This document shows, piece after piece, positions 9,825 through 20,350 of a stretch of 23,318 bases of DNA. Within the stretch, counting starts at the first letter, position 1. Each line of letters starts with the position of its first letter. The stretch comes from Ophiothrix spiculata (lineage: Eukaryota > Echinodermata > Ophiuroidea > Amphilepidida > Ophiotrichidae), in the NCBI GenBank assembly GCA_000969725.1, contig JXSR01S029558.1; one strand, written 5' to 3'. The position numbers were made by a program, and so were the translations under genes. The notes below the pieces were generated by a model. The model was given only the letters and a program-made list of their open reading frames with translations. It made no database searches and was not told the origin of the DNA.

Positions 9825-10516
9825 CTCAAATCACCAATAAGGGCTTACAGCATCTTCCTTAAACAATTTGAAGGGATTTTATTATACTCAATGTTATTGC
9901 CTCCTGCTTAGTGTAACATTCAAGACTTTATTACAATGTCATTTAAATGCAACGTTTAAAGGTTATTCAAGGTCTATGTCACATAATGTCTGTATCATTA
10001 AGAGGGTTTTTATGATTACTATTGTTATCTTTGGGTATAGACACATAATGTTTTCTAAATTATTTTAATGATACCAAATATAACATTTTTAAACTTAATT
10101 ATTATGATGTTTAAGACTATTTTTAACTGTCAAAAGGATGTATGTGAAAATCAATTTTTTCAGAATTATATCGCATCTCAAATTCTTTCTAAAAATGATT
10201 ATTTTTTATTTTACATATTACACTGTACTTACATAAAAAAAACAAATTTGTCTGCTGTGTTGATCATAGCTAAATATATGCATTTCCAATTTATACCCTG
10301 GTCACATACCTTGCAGCAAGGTTTATGAGATGTTACAGCGTTATACTTGGCTGAAATTCTTAGGATGAGAGGCATTTGGAAACTGAGCAGTATTTATTAC
10401 CCGGAGAGGTGCCAAAAGCACGCCCAAAGAATTTAATTTGGTTAACGATGTCTATGTAATGGTCAAATAATAAACCAGGCAATGTAAGCCATCACCGATA
10501 TCATACTGATGTATTA

Positions 10517-10672
10517 GCCTAGCACAGGGGTTCTCAACTTGTCCTTACAATTTCCTCAGTGTATTCCTAATATATTTCTTTGTTTTTAGAGAGTGTCAAA
10601 GCGCCAATCAGTACTTGTCAAAGTGCCAAATTTTAGTGCACGCACCGCTAATTGAGAATCCCTGGCCTAGCA
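10517..10672. mobile_element. hAT-like MITE, 140 bp, with 8-bp target duplication (copy B)
   Basis: Identical to the copy A insertion, at 10525-10664, with gcctagca on both sides. It lies in the A/B identical tract, so B may have received it by conversion from A or the reverse, rather than by shared descent. Confidence 0.92.
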
Positions 10673-10934
10673 GCTTCCTTAATATTACCTGAAACTGTTC
10701 AATGGCAGCATATTATGTGACCAAAGCACAATCCAAAGAGAAATATGTTACATAATTGGTATCTTTTCTGTATGTACAAAAGGTTTTTTGCCATTTATTT
10801 TGAAAGACTAGAATCCAAAAATGCTCAAATGACTTCAATAACATCAGCCAAAATACTGCAATATTTTTCCTTTTCTTTTCTTACACTTAGTAAGATTGAC
10901 CTGTCACCTTTCCATCTGTTTGCTTTTAATTTAC

Positions 10935-11114
10935 TTGGAATATAACTCCAGCTTTGGCATCAAGAGTATTATATCTCTTGTTATCACTTGAAATATCAGT
11001 AGAGAATTGTGCAAATATATCACAAACAAGTTGATAAATTACACTTTTCATATTTCTAGAAATGACATTTTGTACAATAGACGGATAAAGCTTACTCTCA
11101 TCCAGGGGCCTCGT
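10935..11114 (-). CDS. Candidate exon with D-x-K-A-G motif, copy B (60 codons)
   Basis: Identical to the copy A exon, with the same acceptor and donor. Because A and B are identical here through the homogenised tract, the pair gives no information on selection; only comparison with C does. Confidence 0.3.
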
Positions 11115-11299
11115 CTGTTGTCGGATAAAAGATGACAGGGAAATTGAAGAAATATTTAGACATCTATACTCAGGACAGGGATAAGAAATAAATAAATGTA
11201 TTTAATATTGATATCAAGCAATAACAGTCCTTAGTGATTCAATATGAAACACTTATTTGACTTGGACATGATATCATCGCAATATGCCGCAAGACATAA

Positions 11300-11410
11300 T
11301 CAATAGTGTTCAAAACATCCCAGGCTAGCACAACGCTTCCAACAAACCATTTTTGCCTGAAGTCGTTCAAGTATATTGGCAATTCTTCTCATGTAGTCTT
11401 CATTTATTGC
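11300..11410 (-). CDS. Candidate exon AINEDYMRR..., copy B
   Basis: Identical to 1988-2098, including the pyrimidine tract. Inside the homogenised tract, so identity to A is uninformative; identity to C is not explained by that tract. Confidence 0.28.
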   Translation of the reverse strand, partial: AINEDYMRRIANILERLQAKMVCWKRCASLGCFEHY

Positions 11411-11620
11411 CTGTTATCTAGCCGAAAGTTGAAGAGAGAGTAATAAAGGCTTATATTGATTGAGTCTAAGTATAATAAAATGTCAAAGGATCGGCTATGA
11501 ATATTTTCAATAAATGTTTTATATGACTGTTTGTCGATGGAAGAATAATAATGCTTTATGGAGACATATTTCTTCTCTTCCTTGTTAGAAACGTGGGCTC
11601 ATGCATGTCTGTTAGAACAT

Positions 11621-12212
11621 TGTTCCGATTAAGTATCTTGACTCATCTACTGATTTGTATGCAATATATACATCGGTAATCCTGAACTTGGATACATTGT
11701 AATTCCATATTTAACCCAAATTGCCGCCTACCTAAATGGTTAAGCTATTGGCAAATCATTGTATGGTTTGCCATGGTTGGTATTTGAGAAAAGGTTTGGG
11801 AAATATTGAAATGAAAGACATTTTGGAATAAAGGAACAAGTAGATACTTTAACTTAACTTCACTATAAGCTCCTCCTACATAAGGAAGGTTGCACATCAT
11901 TTGTAAACTGCAACAGATAGCTAGGATTTGCAGTTTGATTAATGGCTTGTTGGGTATTTTGATGCTGTTCAAAAGTATACAAGCAATAGTAAATGTAATG
12001 TAAATAGAATTGCATCTTATCTCTTCTTCACATTTGAATTGTAGTTTGAATTGAAATAATATGGATAACTCAATCATTTTAGTTGCAATGGCTAACAGTT
12101 AGAATTGACTCAAATCATAAGCAAGGAAATTCAAGAGATGTTTATGTAAATATCACAGCACCAGCTCTGAATGCCTAGTGATACTGTTGCTAGCTACACA
12201 ACAAATGTCTCT
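11621..12212. other. Divergent non-coding part of copy B before the gap
   Basis: Homologous to 2309-2910 in A with several percent substitutions and small indels. No gene signal. Confidence 0.5.
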
Positions 12213-13002
12213 NNNNNNNNNNNNNNNNNNNNNNNNNNNNNNNNNNNNNNNNNNNNNNNNNNNNNNNNNNNNNNNNNNNNNNNNNNNNNNNNNNNNNNNN
12301 NNNNNNNNNNNNNNNNNNNNNNNNNNNNNNNNNNNNNNNNNNNNNNNNNNNNNNNNNNNNNNNNNNNNNNNNNNNNNNNNNNNNNNNNNNNNNNNNNNNN
12401 NNNNNNNNNNNNNNNNNNNNNNNNNNNNNNNNNNNNNNNNNNNNNNNNNNNNNNNNNNNNNNNNNNNNNNNNNNNNNNNNNNNNNNNNNNNNNNNNNNNN
12501 NNNNNNNNNNNNNNNNNNNNNNNNNNNNNNNNNNNNNNNNNNNNNNNNNNNNNNNNNNNNNNNNNNNNNNNNNNNNNNNNNNNNNNNNNNNNNNNNNNNN
12601 NNNNNNNNNNNNNNNNNNNNNNNNNNNNNNNNNNNNNNNNNNNNNNNNNNNNNNNNNNNNNNNNNNNNNNNNNNNNNNNNNNNNNNNNNNNNNNNNNNNN
12701 NNNNNNNNNNNNNNNNNNNNNNNNNNNNNNNNNNNNNNNNNNNNNNNNNNNNNNNNNNNNNNNNNNNNNNNNNNNNNNNNNNNNNNNNNNNNNNNNNNNN
12801 NNNNNNNNNNNNNNNNNNNNNNNNNNNNNNNNNNNNNNNNNNNNNNNNNNNNNNNNNNNNNNNNNNNNNNNNNNNNNNNNNNNNNNNNNNNNNNNNNNNN
12901 NNNNNNNNNNNNNNNNNNNNNNNNNNNNNNNNNNNNNNNNNNNNNNNNNNNNNNNNNNNNNNNNNNNNNNNNNNNNNNNNNNNNNNNNNNNNNNNNNNNN
13001 NN
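12213..13002. other. Scaffold gap (790 Ns)
   Basis: Left flank matches A up to about 2909 and right flank matches A from about 4386, so the gap replaces about 1.48 kb of copy A. Open frames that cross it are artefacts. Confidence 0.99.
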
Positions 13003-13065
13003 AGACCATCATCAAAAGAGAGGTATTGAGCAACCATTATTTTGGCTCAAAATCATACTTATTGC

Positions 13066-13671
13066 AAATCCATGGATAGATGTTATCATTTTTAAGATAA
13101 ATCCAAGCTTAGAAGTTTATATTAAGGTTTATTTGGATGAAATTTATCACAGATGTGACTTGAGTCTTACAAGTTTGATTGTTATGGAAGTTTGGCATTG
13201 CCATAAGTTGAATCACAAATGTCTATAAACAACTACCTGTTGTCCATTCATTTTATGTATTGGTGTGCATGCTTGAATCGCATATCACATTAACAACTGT
13301 GCCTTTGGAGATTGTTTAAATGTTACTTCTAAGTCAACTAGACAGCAGTACTTATGTGATCAGGAGGTGGGAGTCCAGCCCATATTATCAACTTGATCTG
13401 GAGGCCGGGATACCCACACAGTTGGGGCATTAGCTGCTCATGTTCCCTATATTGAAATTCTAACAGACCACACTCTCTACGTGAAAAGAATTATATTTAA
13501 AAAGATAAGGTGTTTTTTATTTTAAATGCAGGATCTATCAAATAATGACATCCCCTTATTTTTTCCTCACTAATAAATAGTTTCCGCATCATTCAGATGT
13601 GTTTATTTATCAAAATTAATTTCATATGATTACCTGAATCATAACAGCATTTTCTTGGCTTTTTCATAAAA
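13066..13671. other. About 605-bp segment private to copy B
   Basis: Copy A has only about 55 bp here (4445-4499) between the same flanks (cttattg and aaacacattcagaagaac). The segment is less AT-rich in its middle (13370-13440, with ggaggtgggagtcc and ggaggccggg). No terminal inverted repeats or target duplication found, so origin by insertion or by deletion in A cannot be told. Confidence 0.55.
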
Positions 13672-14064
13672 ACACATTCAGAAGAACAAAATGTAATAAA
13701 ACTCCAAAAATAGATTTTGCAAAATGAGATGGGTAGGAATTCTGAAGCAGTCAATATTGTGCTATAGATAATGTAGAGTATTGTAATAGTATTTGGATAA
13801 GTGCATATTGGGGTTCATGGCAAGCTGTGTTTCAGGTGCTTGCTACTCTTGAATGAAATAGAGACGCATGAATCAATACATTGCAATTAGAACAAAACAA
13901 GCTATTTTTCATATTTTTACAGGTCCTATGGTCACAGGTACAATCTCTATTGTACAAATTTTGAGAAGCAACATTTGTATTTCATTATTCTAGCTTTGAT
14001 TACAAGTCATCATTGTTTGTGTACAATTTTTGTGTGTGTGATTGACCAATTTTGCGACATTTAC

Positions 14065-14164
14065 CTCCAAAAATCCTCATTGCAATTGCTTTTTATAGCC
14101 CGACAGATATTCCTATGTAGTGCACAAATTCTGTCATACGTATTAAGACAACTGATAGATGGGT
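14065..14164 (-). CDS. Exon-like block with YDRIC...HRNICRAIKSNC, copy B
   Basis: Minus strand, 100 nt between acceptor catgttattttag and donor AG before GTAAAT, both good. The frame reads PSISCLNTYDRICALHRNIC and ends EDFW. The preferred acceptor lies in the 109-bp segment (14163-14271) absent from A; a second acceptor (ctatcag) is common to both. Function unknown. Confidence 0.25.
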
Positions 14165-14271
14165 CTAAAATAACATGTTAACCGTCTTTGGTTCATGAGC
14201 CTGTTATAAACAAATCTGGAAGTTTATTACAGAGAATTCCAAAATTGTTAAAATAAGCATTTATTTGGCAG
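14163..14271. other. About 109-bp segment in B absent from A
   Basis: A reads gatgggagttcaaaac directly, whereas B has about 109 bp between gatggg and ggagtttcaaac. Short ggg homology at the junction fits a deletion in A. It supplies the better acceptor of the block at 14065-14164. Confidence 0.6.
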
Positions 14272-14745
14272 GAGTTTCAAACCCCTAGAAATAGCAATGA
14301 CTGCAATCAATCAAGAAGGTCTATATACAAACATTACTTAAACAAATCTAATTTTATTCTGCTAGTAACATCCTCTGAATTACTTAAACAGAAATAGCCC
14401 TTGAACTTAAACAAAGATTTCCTATAAACTTGTTGAAACATAAATGACAAGCGTAGTGTAAATGTATTTGATGGTTCACTAGAATCTGAAGAATAAACCT
14501 TTAGGAATCGTATCGTGGCAGTTCTTCCTGCTCAGTTTTTTTCTTGTAGCAGATATGTTATATTTATTAAGAATTTAATTAGAAATACCTTTTAAAAGCT
14601 ATTGATGCAAACACTTCTTAAAGCCTTTTCATGGTGCAGTTAAATAATATAAAATGTAGTAGTAATTTCCACTTTGCGGGTTTGCAAATAAAAGAGAAGC
14701 CCTTGTTAATTTCCGCCAATATATATATCACACCTTGATGAGCAG

Positions 14746-15050
14746 AATCCTGGGAAATTGGGAGGATATCACTTGTTTAATGCACATATTAAACAGAATA
14801 TATATTCAAGAAATGAGCAGGTATGGGAGATATCAAAAAGGTTTAAACATCACCAAGAAGAGGAGCTGTATCAATGAAATTTGTGGGAATAGTCACTTGT
14901 TTTTATGTACATTTTGGTTGCTAAGATGGCCTCCATATATATATTTTACTTTCTTTATAGGTGGCAGTAGATATCAGCAACCTGCCAAATATGCCTCCCC
15001 CCCACTTGCTTATAAGTTGCACAGGTGGAGAAAATGTGAAGAATTTTATA
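14746..15050 (+). CDS. Candidate LSDAT/SLOG (TRPM-like) exon pair, copy B, partial gene
   Basis: Exon 1 is 14746-14820 (25 codons, acceptor gatgagcag, donor CAG before GTATGG). The intron is 140 bp. Exon 2 is 14961-15050 (30 codons, acceptor tttactttctttatag, donor GTAAGT). Both junctions are phase 0. Exon 2 carries PHLLISCTGG, then KNF five residues later. TRPM channels have P-x-L-L-I-S-V-x-G-G-x-x-N-F near the start of their N-terminal LSDAT (SLOG-superfamily) nucleotide-sensing domain, so the resemblance is close, with Cys for Val and a two-residue insertion. Exon 1 (GGYHLFNAHIKQNIY) is only weakly suggestive. I found no further exons: the expected downstream T-G-A-W-I-x-T-G-G block was not seen. 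It may be a fragment, or a SLOG protein that is not a channel. Confidence 0.38.
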
Positions 15051-15072
15051 GTAAGTGATTAAATTTGTGGTT

Positions 15073-15276
15073 TCAGTGGCCAGCAAATCTATGATGACAT
15101 TTTAGTTGTTTGATACCACAGCACAGGGTATGGTATCCTCTTCCTATCGATACCAAATCTGTCAATATATGTTGCCAGAATGATGTAACAAATGTTAAAC
15201 TTATAAAGATAATTTTTAGTGGAATATAGGCCAAAATGGATTCTCTTTCACAAAATAAGACCCCTACAATACCAGT
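15073..15276 (-). CDS. Exon-like open frame TGIVGVLFC..., copy B
   Basis: Minus strand. A strong acceptor (ctcccactttcgactgactatccacag) precedes a frame reading TGIVGVLFCERESILAYIPL and staying open to 15073. In copy A (from 5961 downward) the same acceptor is followed by TGIVGILFCKRKSLLAYISL, with mostly conservative changes over the first twenty residues, then divergence and a stop. No convincing donor found. It faces the plus-strand LSDAT-like exons tail to tail. Unrecognised. Confidence 0.2.
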   Translation of the reverse strand, partial: TGIVGVLFCERESILAYIPLKIIFISLTFVTSFWQHILTDLVSIGRGYHTLCCGIKQLKCHHRFAGH

Positions 15277-15466
15277 CTGTGGATAGTCAGTCGAAAGTGG
15301 GAGAAATGTGTGACTTTTCATTGAGACTATCATAAAGATGCCTTAAAGATCAAATTGGAAAATTACATCTATGACTCTTTCTTTTCTGGGTGATATATAA
15401 AACTTTTTCTCAGTAAATGTATTTTCATACACATTTATTATAGTCCAATGATGACATTACAACATT

Positions 15467-15799
15467 ACATATGGAGGGAAGGTAAAACCTTTATGGTGGC
15501 CTTTTAAGCAGGCAGGTTATTATCATGGCTATCAAAAGAAGTTAAAATGAAGTCAAGAATCAATGTCAAGGAACATCAATGGAAATCCACTTAGCTTCAG
15601 GCTTAAGCTTACTAAACAAATGTATAAAAAGCCCCTTTGTCCCCTGTAAATCCTATAGGTAACGCATGAATAATGGGTGAAAGAAGGGAATCACATCTAA
15701 AATATATGTCTCAAATATCTGAAAGATTCATACTAAGACATGACATGGATTTCCTGACAAATGCATCTTCATTTATTCAAGCTAAGGGTGACAGAAATT
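15467..15799. other. Highly conserved non-coding block, copy B
   Basis: Partner of 6173-6505. Starts acatatggagggaaggtaaa in both copies. Confidence 0.5.
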
Positions 15800-18447
15800 G
15801 AAAAAGTTAATCTTTCTTCTTATTCTATCGTATAGGGTAATGCTTTTAATACTAGGGATTTTAAATAAGAGTAACTTCAGGGTATATTTTACCATCTTTA
15901 GAGAAGTATTAGAGAGAAAGTGTTATTTTCAAATTTCATTGGAAAGATGAAATAATATTTTAGAGGAAAAGTCTATAACAGGCATATGCTGTCTGAGTTG
16001 AGTGGCACAAAAGTTTTGTGCTAAAGTTGACTGTCTGATTGTAAAGTTAGAGTAGATTGATGAAGTAAAACAGTGAAGACTAGCATAAAGTCAAAGAGAT
16101 CTTAAATTCAAAGATTTTTTTTATGTATATATTTTTACTTGCATTTGTCATCTGCAAATACCTTAATTACAACTTTATTTAAATGAATTCTCAAATGATT
16201 CAACAGATTGGTCCAAAAAGTTTCATGTTATATGTAGGTAACAACAGCTATTTGATTAAACACCAATCATTTACTTTCAAAACTCAAGTTTGTATAATAA
16301 AAAAGCACACATGTTATTTAAATGAATTCTCAAATGATTCAACAGATTGGTCCAAAAAGTTTCATGTTATATGTAGGTAACAACAGTTATTTGATTAAAC
16401 ACCAATCATTTTCTTTCAACACTCAAGTTTGTATAATAAAAAAGCACACATGTAATTTCTATCTATGTATCTAATAAGCTTACACAAGGGAAATACAGAG
16501 GATATCACTTGTGCTAGTCTTGTAATAAAGACAATTTTTATTTAAAGAATAGGCAATTAAGTTTTGTAATAAAAGCAATTTACTTTAACTAAATTCATGA
16601 ATGTTTTATGGTTCTGATCAAAAGACACAGCAGTGGTCTTGATAAACAAGCAAATAAAATTGTGATTAGAGACGTCAGAAGACGAATTCACATCGGTAGA
16701 TACATCTGTAAGTGTTAGGTTTTATAGTTAACATAAACAATGTGTTAAAACTTTGATATACAGGGTGTCCACAAACGAGTAGTATCTTTCATTTTTATTC
16801 AGTTAAGATTTTCCGTACACAAAATGACTGATACAATTGCTGCCATGTTGAAATCTGGACCTCTTCTATGCATTGATACAAAAAGAGTACCATTTGATTT
16901 GTATGGTGCCACAATGGCATAAAATCAGTGCAATTTAGCTAATTTGTATGCACTGAAAACATACCCGAAAATTAGGATTTTTGAGTTTTACGTGAACAAG
17001 TAAGAAAATGATAACTTCTTTTTCACATTATAACAAATTAGTAGCATATATCTTGGCCAATATTTTTGAAATTGCCAAAAAAGAAACAAGGGTTTTAATG
17101 AGAATCTGTGATATTTTCCAGTTTCCTACTTCAATTAAATTCATTGTCTTCTAGAAAGTGCAATGTGAGATACAGGAAAGAAAGTTGTCTTCATTGTCAC
17201 ATACGATAACAACATAGTTCATCTGATTAGATGCTATAGAAAGCTTTGACCACAGACCTGCAAAGTGTCTTACAGTAAGAAGGAATGCCAACATGTCTTT
17301 CACTACGCACAGTTGCATCTTGCCAGATCAAGTTAGTAGAGTTACCCAAGTAATACAAAGAGTGTAGCTATGATATATGGCAAACTTTAAACCTTAAGTC
17401 TTCTTTAACACTTGTCTTGCCACTTCAAGGTCATATGTAGTTCTGTACTGTTGTTTACTAAATAGGTTTGTGTGTGTGCTTGTAACTAAATGTAGCTTGC
17501 AATGGGTAAACTGATTTTAATTGTCCTGTCAACTTGGATATTTCTGCAACGGTCATTTACATGATTGTGAAATTATCATAAATGGGTTATAAGATGGTAG
17601 TTAATAAAACCAATTTAAATTTAAAGGAAGTTCCAATTTCCCTTTTAGAAGTAGGATTTTGGCACAGAAAATATGTTTCATGATATTTAGACAGTTCCTA
17701 TTCAGTAGAAATAAAACCATCACATTTGACATTTCCATGGCCTACAGGAAGTAAACTTAATCTCCCTATCATAAGCTTTCCATTCAATCACAGTGAATTT
17801 CACCTGAGCTTCTTGAATTACCAAGATCTTCAAAAACATTGGTGAGCAAACATGAGAGTGTTTCCAATCTAGTGTGAATGTGCAAAGAAACTTATCCTTT
17901 TCCTTTCCTAACACTGAGGTGTTTTCTTGACAAAATTTTCATTAAAGGTTTATTTTCTTATTCACTTCTAATATTGTTCCCCATTTTGTTTTACTGTTTT
18001 TTCCTCGTCCCTTATGTTATCCATTTTTTCCTTGTTGGTTTTGTCCTATTTTTAACTTGACAATATTCCATCTTCTTTTGCTGTTCATTTCTTGTACCTT
18101 GACTGACACTGATATGGCATACTGATGTATGACAGCATATTTAGCAGTTCAGATTGGCCCTACAAAACATGCCTTGCAGTTCTACCGATTATAGATTCAC
18201 GCCTGGCACTGCTTGCTTTGGTCAAAGATTTAAGTAGATTTTCCAGACTTTCTGCTGTGAACAAGCCAAAACGTCTATTGTGATTCTCAACACCGCCTCT
18301 AGGTTGTTGAAAATTCATGAGGAACGCTTCTTAGTTCAGCATAGATGCTTCCCATCTAAGAATTTCCAGTGCATATATTACGCAGTCTTTTTATCATATA
18401 ATCATTTCGAAGCGTTGTGTCATTTTATTAAGCAAGCAAGCAATCAT
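15800..18447. other. Non-coding part of copy B, second half
   Basis: Matches 6506-9256 in A, with a 139-bp tandem duplication (listed separately) and two losses of about 45 bp near 17547 and 17637. The short open frame at 17720-17914 (minus) is shared with A but nearly all differences change residues. Confidence 0.5.
16175..16452. repeat. 139-bp tandem duplication, copy B only
   Basis: Units 16175-16313 and 16314-16452 differ at about three positions (for example cagctattt against cagttattt). Both end aaaaaagcacacatg. Copy A has a single, divergent version near 6912-7042. Confidence 0.9.
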
Positions 18448-18879
18448 ATGAGGGGTGCTCTTGCAAAATGAGAGGAAAGTCACATTTTTAAATTGAGTTT
18501 ATGACATATTTTAATTCTCTATAATCTCAGCTTTTGAATGATATGTAATATGTCACACTTTCTTTCTCCATTCTTCATTTAGAGATTGAAATCCAAAGCC
18601 GTCCAGTGAATATATTGCAATACAAATTAGCTGCAAATCGATTTCAAAAATATTGATTACTACAGTGTATAATAGCAACATGCAATCAATTATCTGTAAA
18701 TAATTGCACTTCCCGGTAAAGTTAACCTTCAAAACTTTAAGTGTAGGTAAACTTATGCATGAAGGCGTTTTATATCAATAAACAAAATTTGACTTTTTCA
18801 CCCTATTTTTGCTTTAGATGCCATTTATTCAAAATATAGATTTGCGACTTTCCTCTCATTTTGCCAGAGCAGCCCACAT
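18448..18879. repeat. Inverted-repeat-bounded segment (copy B/C junction)
   Basis: Same arms and interior as the segment at 9257-9667. Here the interior reads through gattactacagtgtataat without deletion, so this is the better preserved version. The right arm sits just beside the minus-strand candidate exon at 18893-19036. Confidence 0.5.
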
Positions 18880-18892
18880 ATATAAAACCCAC

Positions 18893-19036
18893 CATTGACT
18901 TGTTCTTTAGACACGTCCCAAAGAGCTGTAGGTTATAAATAGCGAAGAGAGCTTGGAGAGATGAGATCAGCGGAAGATTACAGTCTTGGATTTTATAGTC
19001 AAGTGGATTATTTACTCTGAGGTGATATGTGAACTC
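18893..19036 (-). CDS. Candidate internal exon, copy C (48 codons, unknown protein)
   Basis: Third copy of the 144-nt frame, starting EFTYHLRVNNPLDYK, with the GTGGGT donor intact. Changes against A are about half synonymous (for example TAC/TAT, CTA/CTT, TTT/TTC), fewer replacements than a drifting non-coding stretch would be expected to show. It may still be an unspliced relic. Confidence 0.33.
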
Positions 19037-19980
19037 CTCAAATCACCAATAAGGGCTTACAGCATCTTCCTTTAACAATTTGAAGGGATTTTATTATACT
19101 CAATGTTATTGCATTATTACAATGTCATCTAAATGCAATATGTAAAGGTTTTTCAAGGTCTATGTCGCATACTGTCTCCACCATTAAGAGGGTTTTTATG
19201 ATAACTATTGTTATCTTTGGGTATAGACACATAATGTTTATTTTTCTCTTTCTAAATTATTTTAATTATACCAAATATAACATTTTTAAACTTAATTATT
19301 ATGATGTTTAAGAATATTTTTTAACTGTTAAAAAGGATGTATGTGAAAATCAACTTATTCAGAATTATATCGCATCTCAAATACTTTGTAAAAAATTATG
19401 ATGATTTATTTTATATATTATACTTTACTTATATAAAAAGCCAAATTTGTCTGCTGTGTTGATCATAGCAAAATTAATCCATTTCCAATTTATACCCTGG
19501 TCACATACCTTGCAGCAAGGTTTATGAGATGTTACAGCGTTATACTTGGCTGAAATTCTTAGGATGAGAGGCATTTGGAAACTGAGCAGTATTTATTACC
19601 CGGAGAGGTGCCAAAAGCATGACCAAAGAATTTAATTTGGTTAACAATGTCTATGTAATGGTCACATAACAAACCAGGCAATGTAAGCCATCACCGATAT
19701 CATACTGATGTTTTAGCCTAGCAGCTTCCTTAATATAACCTGAAACTGGTAAATGGCAGCTTATTATGGGACCAAAGCACAATCCAAAGAGAAATATGTT
19801 ACATAATTGGTATCTTTTCTGTATGTACAAAACGTTTTTTTTTGCCATTTATTTTGAAAGACTAGAATCCAAAGATGCTCAAATGACTTCAATATCATCA
19901 GCCAAAATACTGCAATATTTTCCTTTTCTTTTCTTACACTTTGTAAGATTGACCTTTCCATCTGTTTGCTTTTAATTTAC

Positions 19981-20165
19981 TTGGAATATAAATCCAGCTT
20001 TGGCATCAGGAGTATTATATCTCTTGTTATCACTTGAAAGATCAGTAGAGAATTTTGCAAATATATCACAAACAAGTTTATAAATTACACTTTTCATATT
20101 TCTAGAAATGACACTTTGTACAATAGATGGATAAAGCTTACTCTCATCCAGGGGCCTCGCCTCGT
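19981..20165 (-). CDS. Candidate exon with D-x-K-A-G motif, copy C (5-bp insertion at its start)
   Basis: Counterpart of 1623-1802. The 180 nt contain no internal indel but show seven substitutions, six of which change the residue (for example Leu to Pro in RYNTPDAKAGFIF). A 5-bp direct duplication (gcctc) sits at the acceptor side and opens a longer frame through it, but would shift phase unless the acceptor moves. The replacement-heavy pattern fits relaxed constraint in C, or a non-coding origin for all copies. The downstream block at 19740-19818 (KRYQLCNIFLFGLCFG) stays open longer here than in A and B. Confidence 0.25.
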
Positions 20166-20350
20166 CTGTTGTCGGATAAAAGATGACGGGGAAATTGAAG
20201 AAATATTTAGACATCTATACTCAGGACAGAGATAAGAAATAAATAAATGTATTTAATATTGATATCAAGCAATAACAGTCCTAAGTGATTCAATATGAAA
20301 CACTTATTTGACTTGGACATGATATCATGGCAATATGCCGCAAGACATAA

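Larger units (their letters stand above)
10278..11620. repeat. Tract identical to 966-2308 (copy B side)
   Basis: Partner of the tract in copy A. Its downstream edge lies about 590 bp before the scaffold gap, so both gene conversion and an assembly artefact should be considered. Confidence 0.85.
9331..18520. repeat. Tandem unit copy B (about 9.2 kb, contains the N gap)
   Basis: Collinear with copy A at an offset of 9331 at its start and 9312 through the identical tract. It contains the scaffold gap (12213-13002), extra segments at about 13066-13671 and 14163-14271, and a private 139-bp tandem duplication at 16175-16452. It lacks two stretches of about 45 bp present in A near 8272-8320 and 8415-8450. 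The plus-strand LSDAT-like exon pair is open only in this copy. Confidence 0.93.

Noticed and set aside
12153-13079. Four long open frames of about 280-300 codons on both strands
   Set aside because: They consist almost wholly of unknown residues across the N gap.
14735-15058. Single 107-codon plus-strand frame through both LSDAT-like exons
   Set aside because: It is in a different frame from the LSDAT match and reads through sequence with clear splice signals; A does not keep it.
16183-16380. 65-codon frame with a repeated peptide
   Set aside because: Created by the 139-bp tandem duplication; the second unit is read in a different frame from the first.
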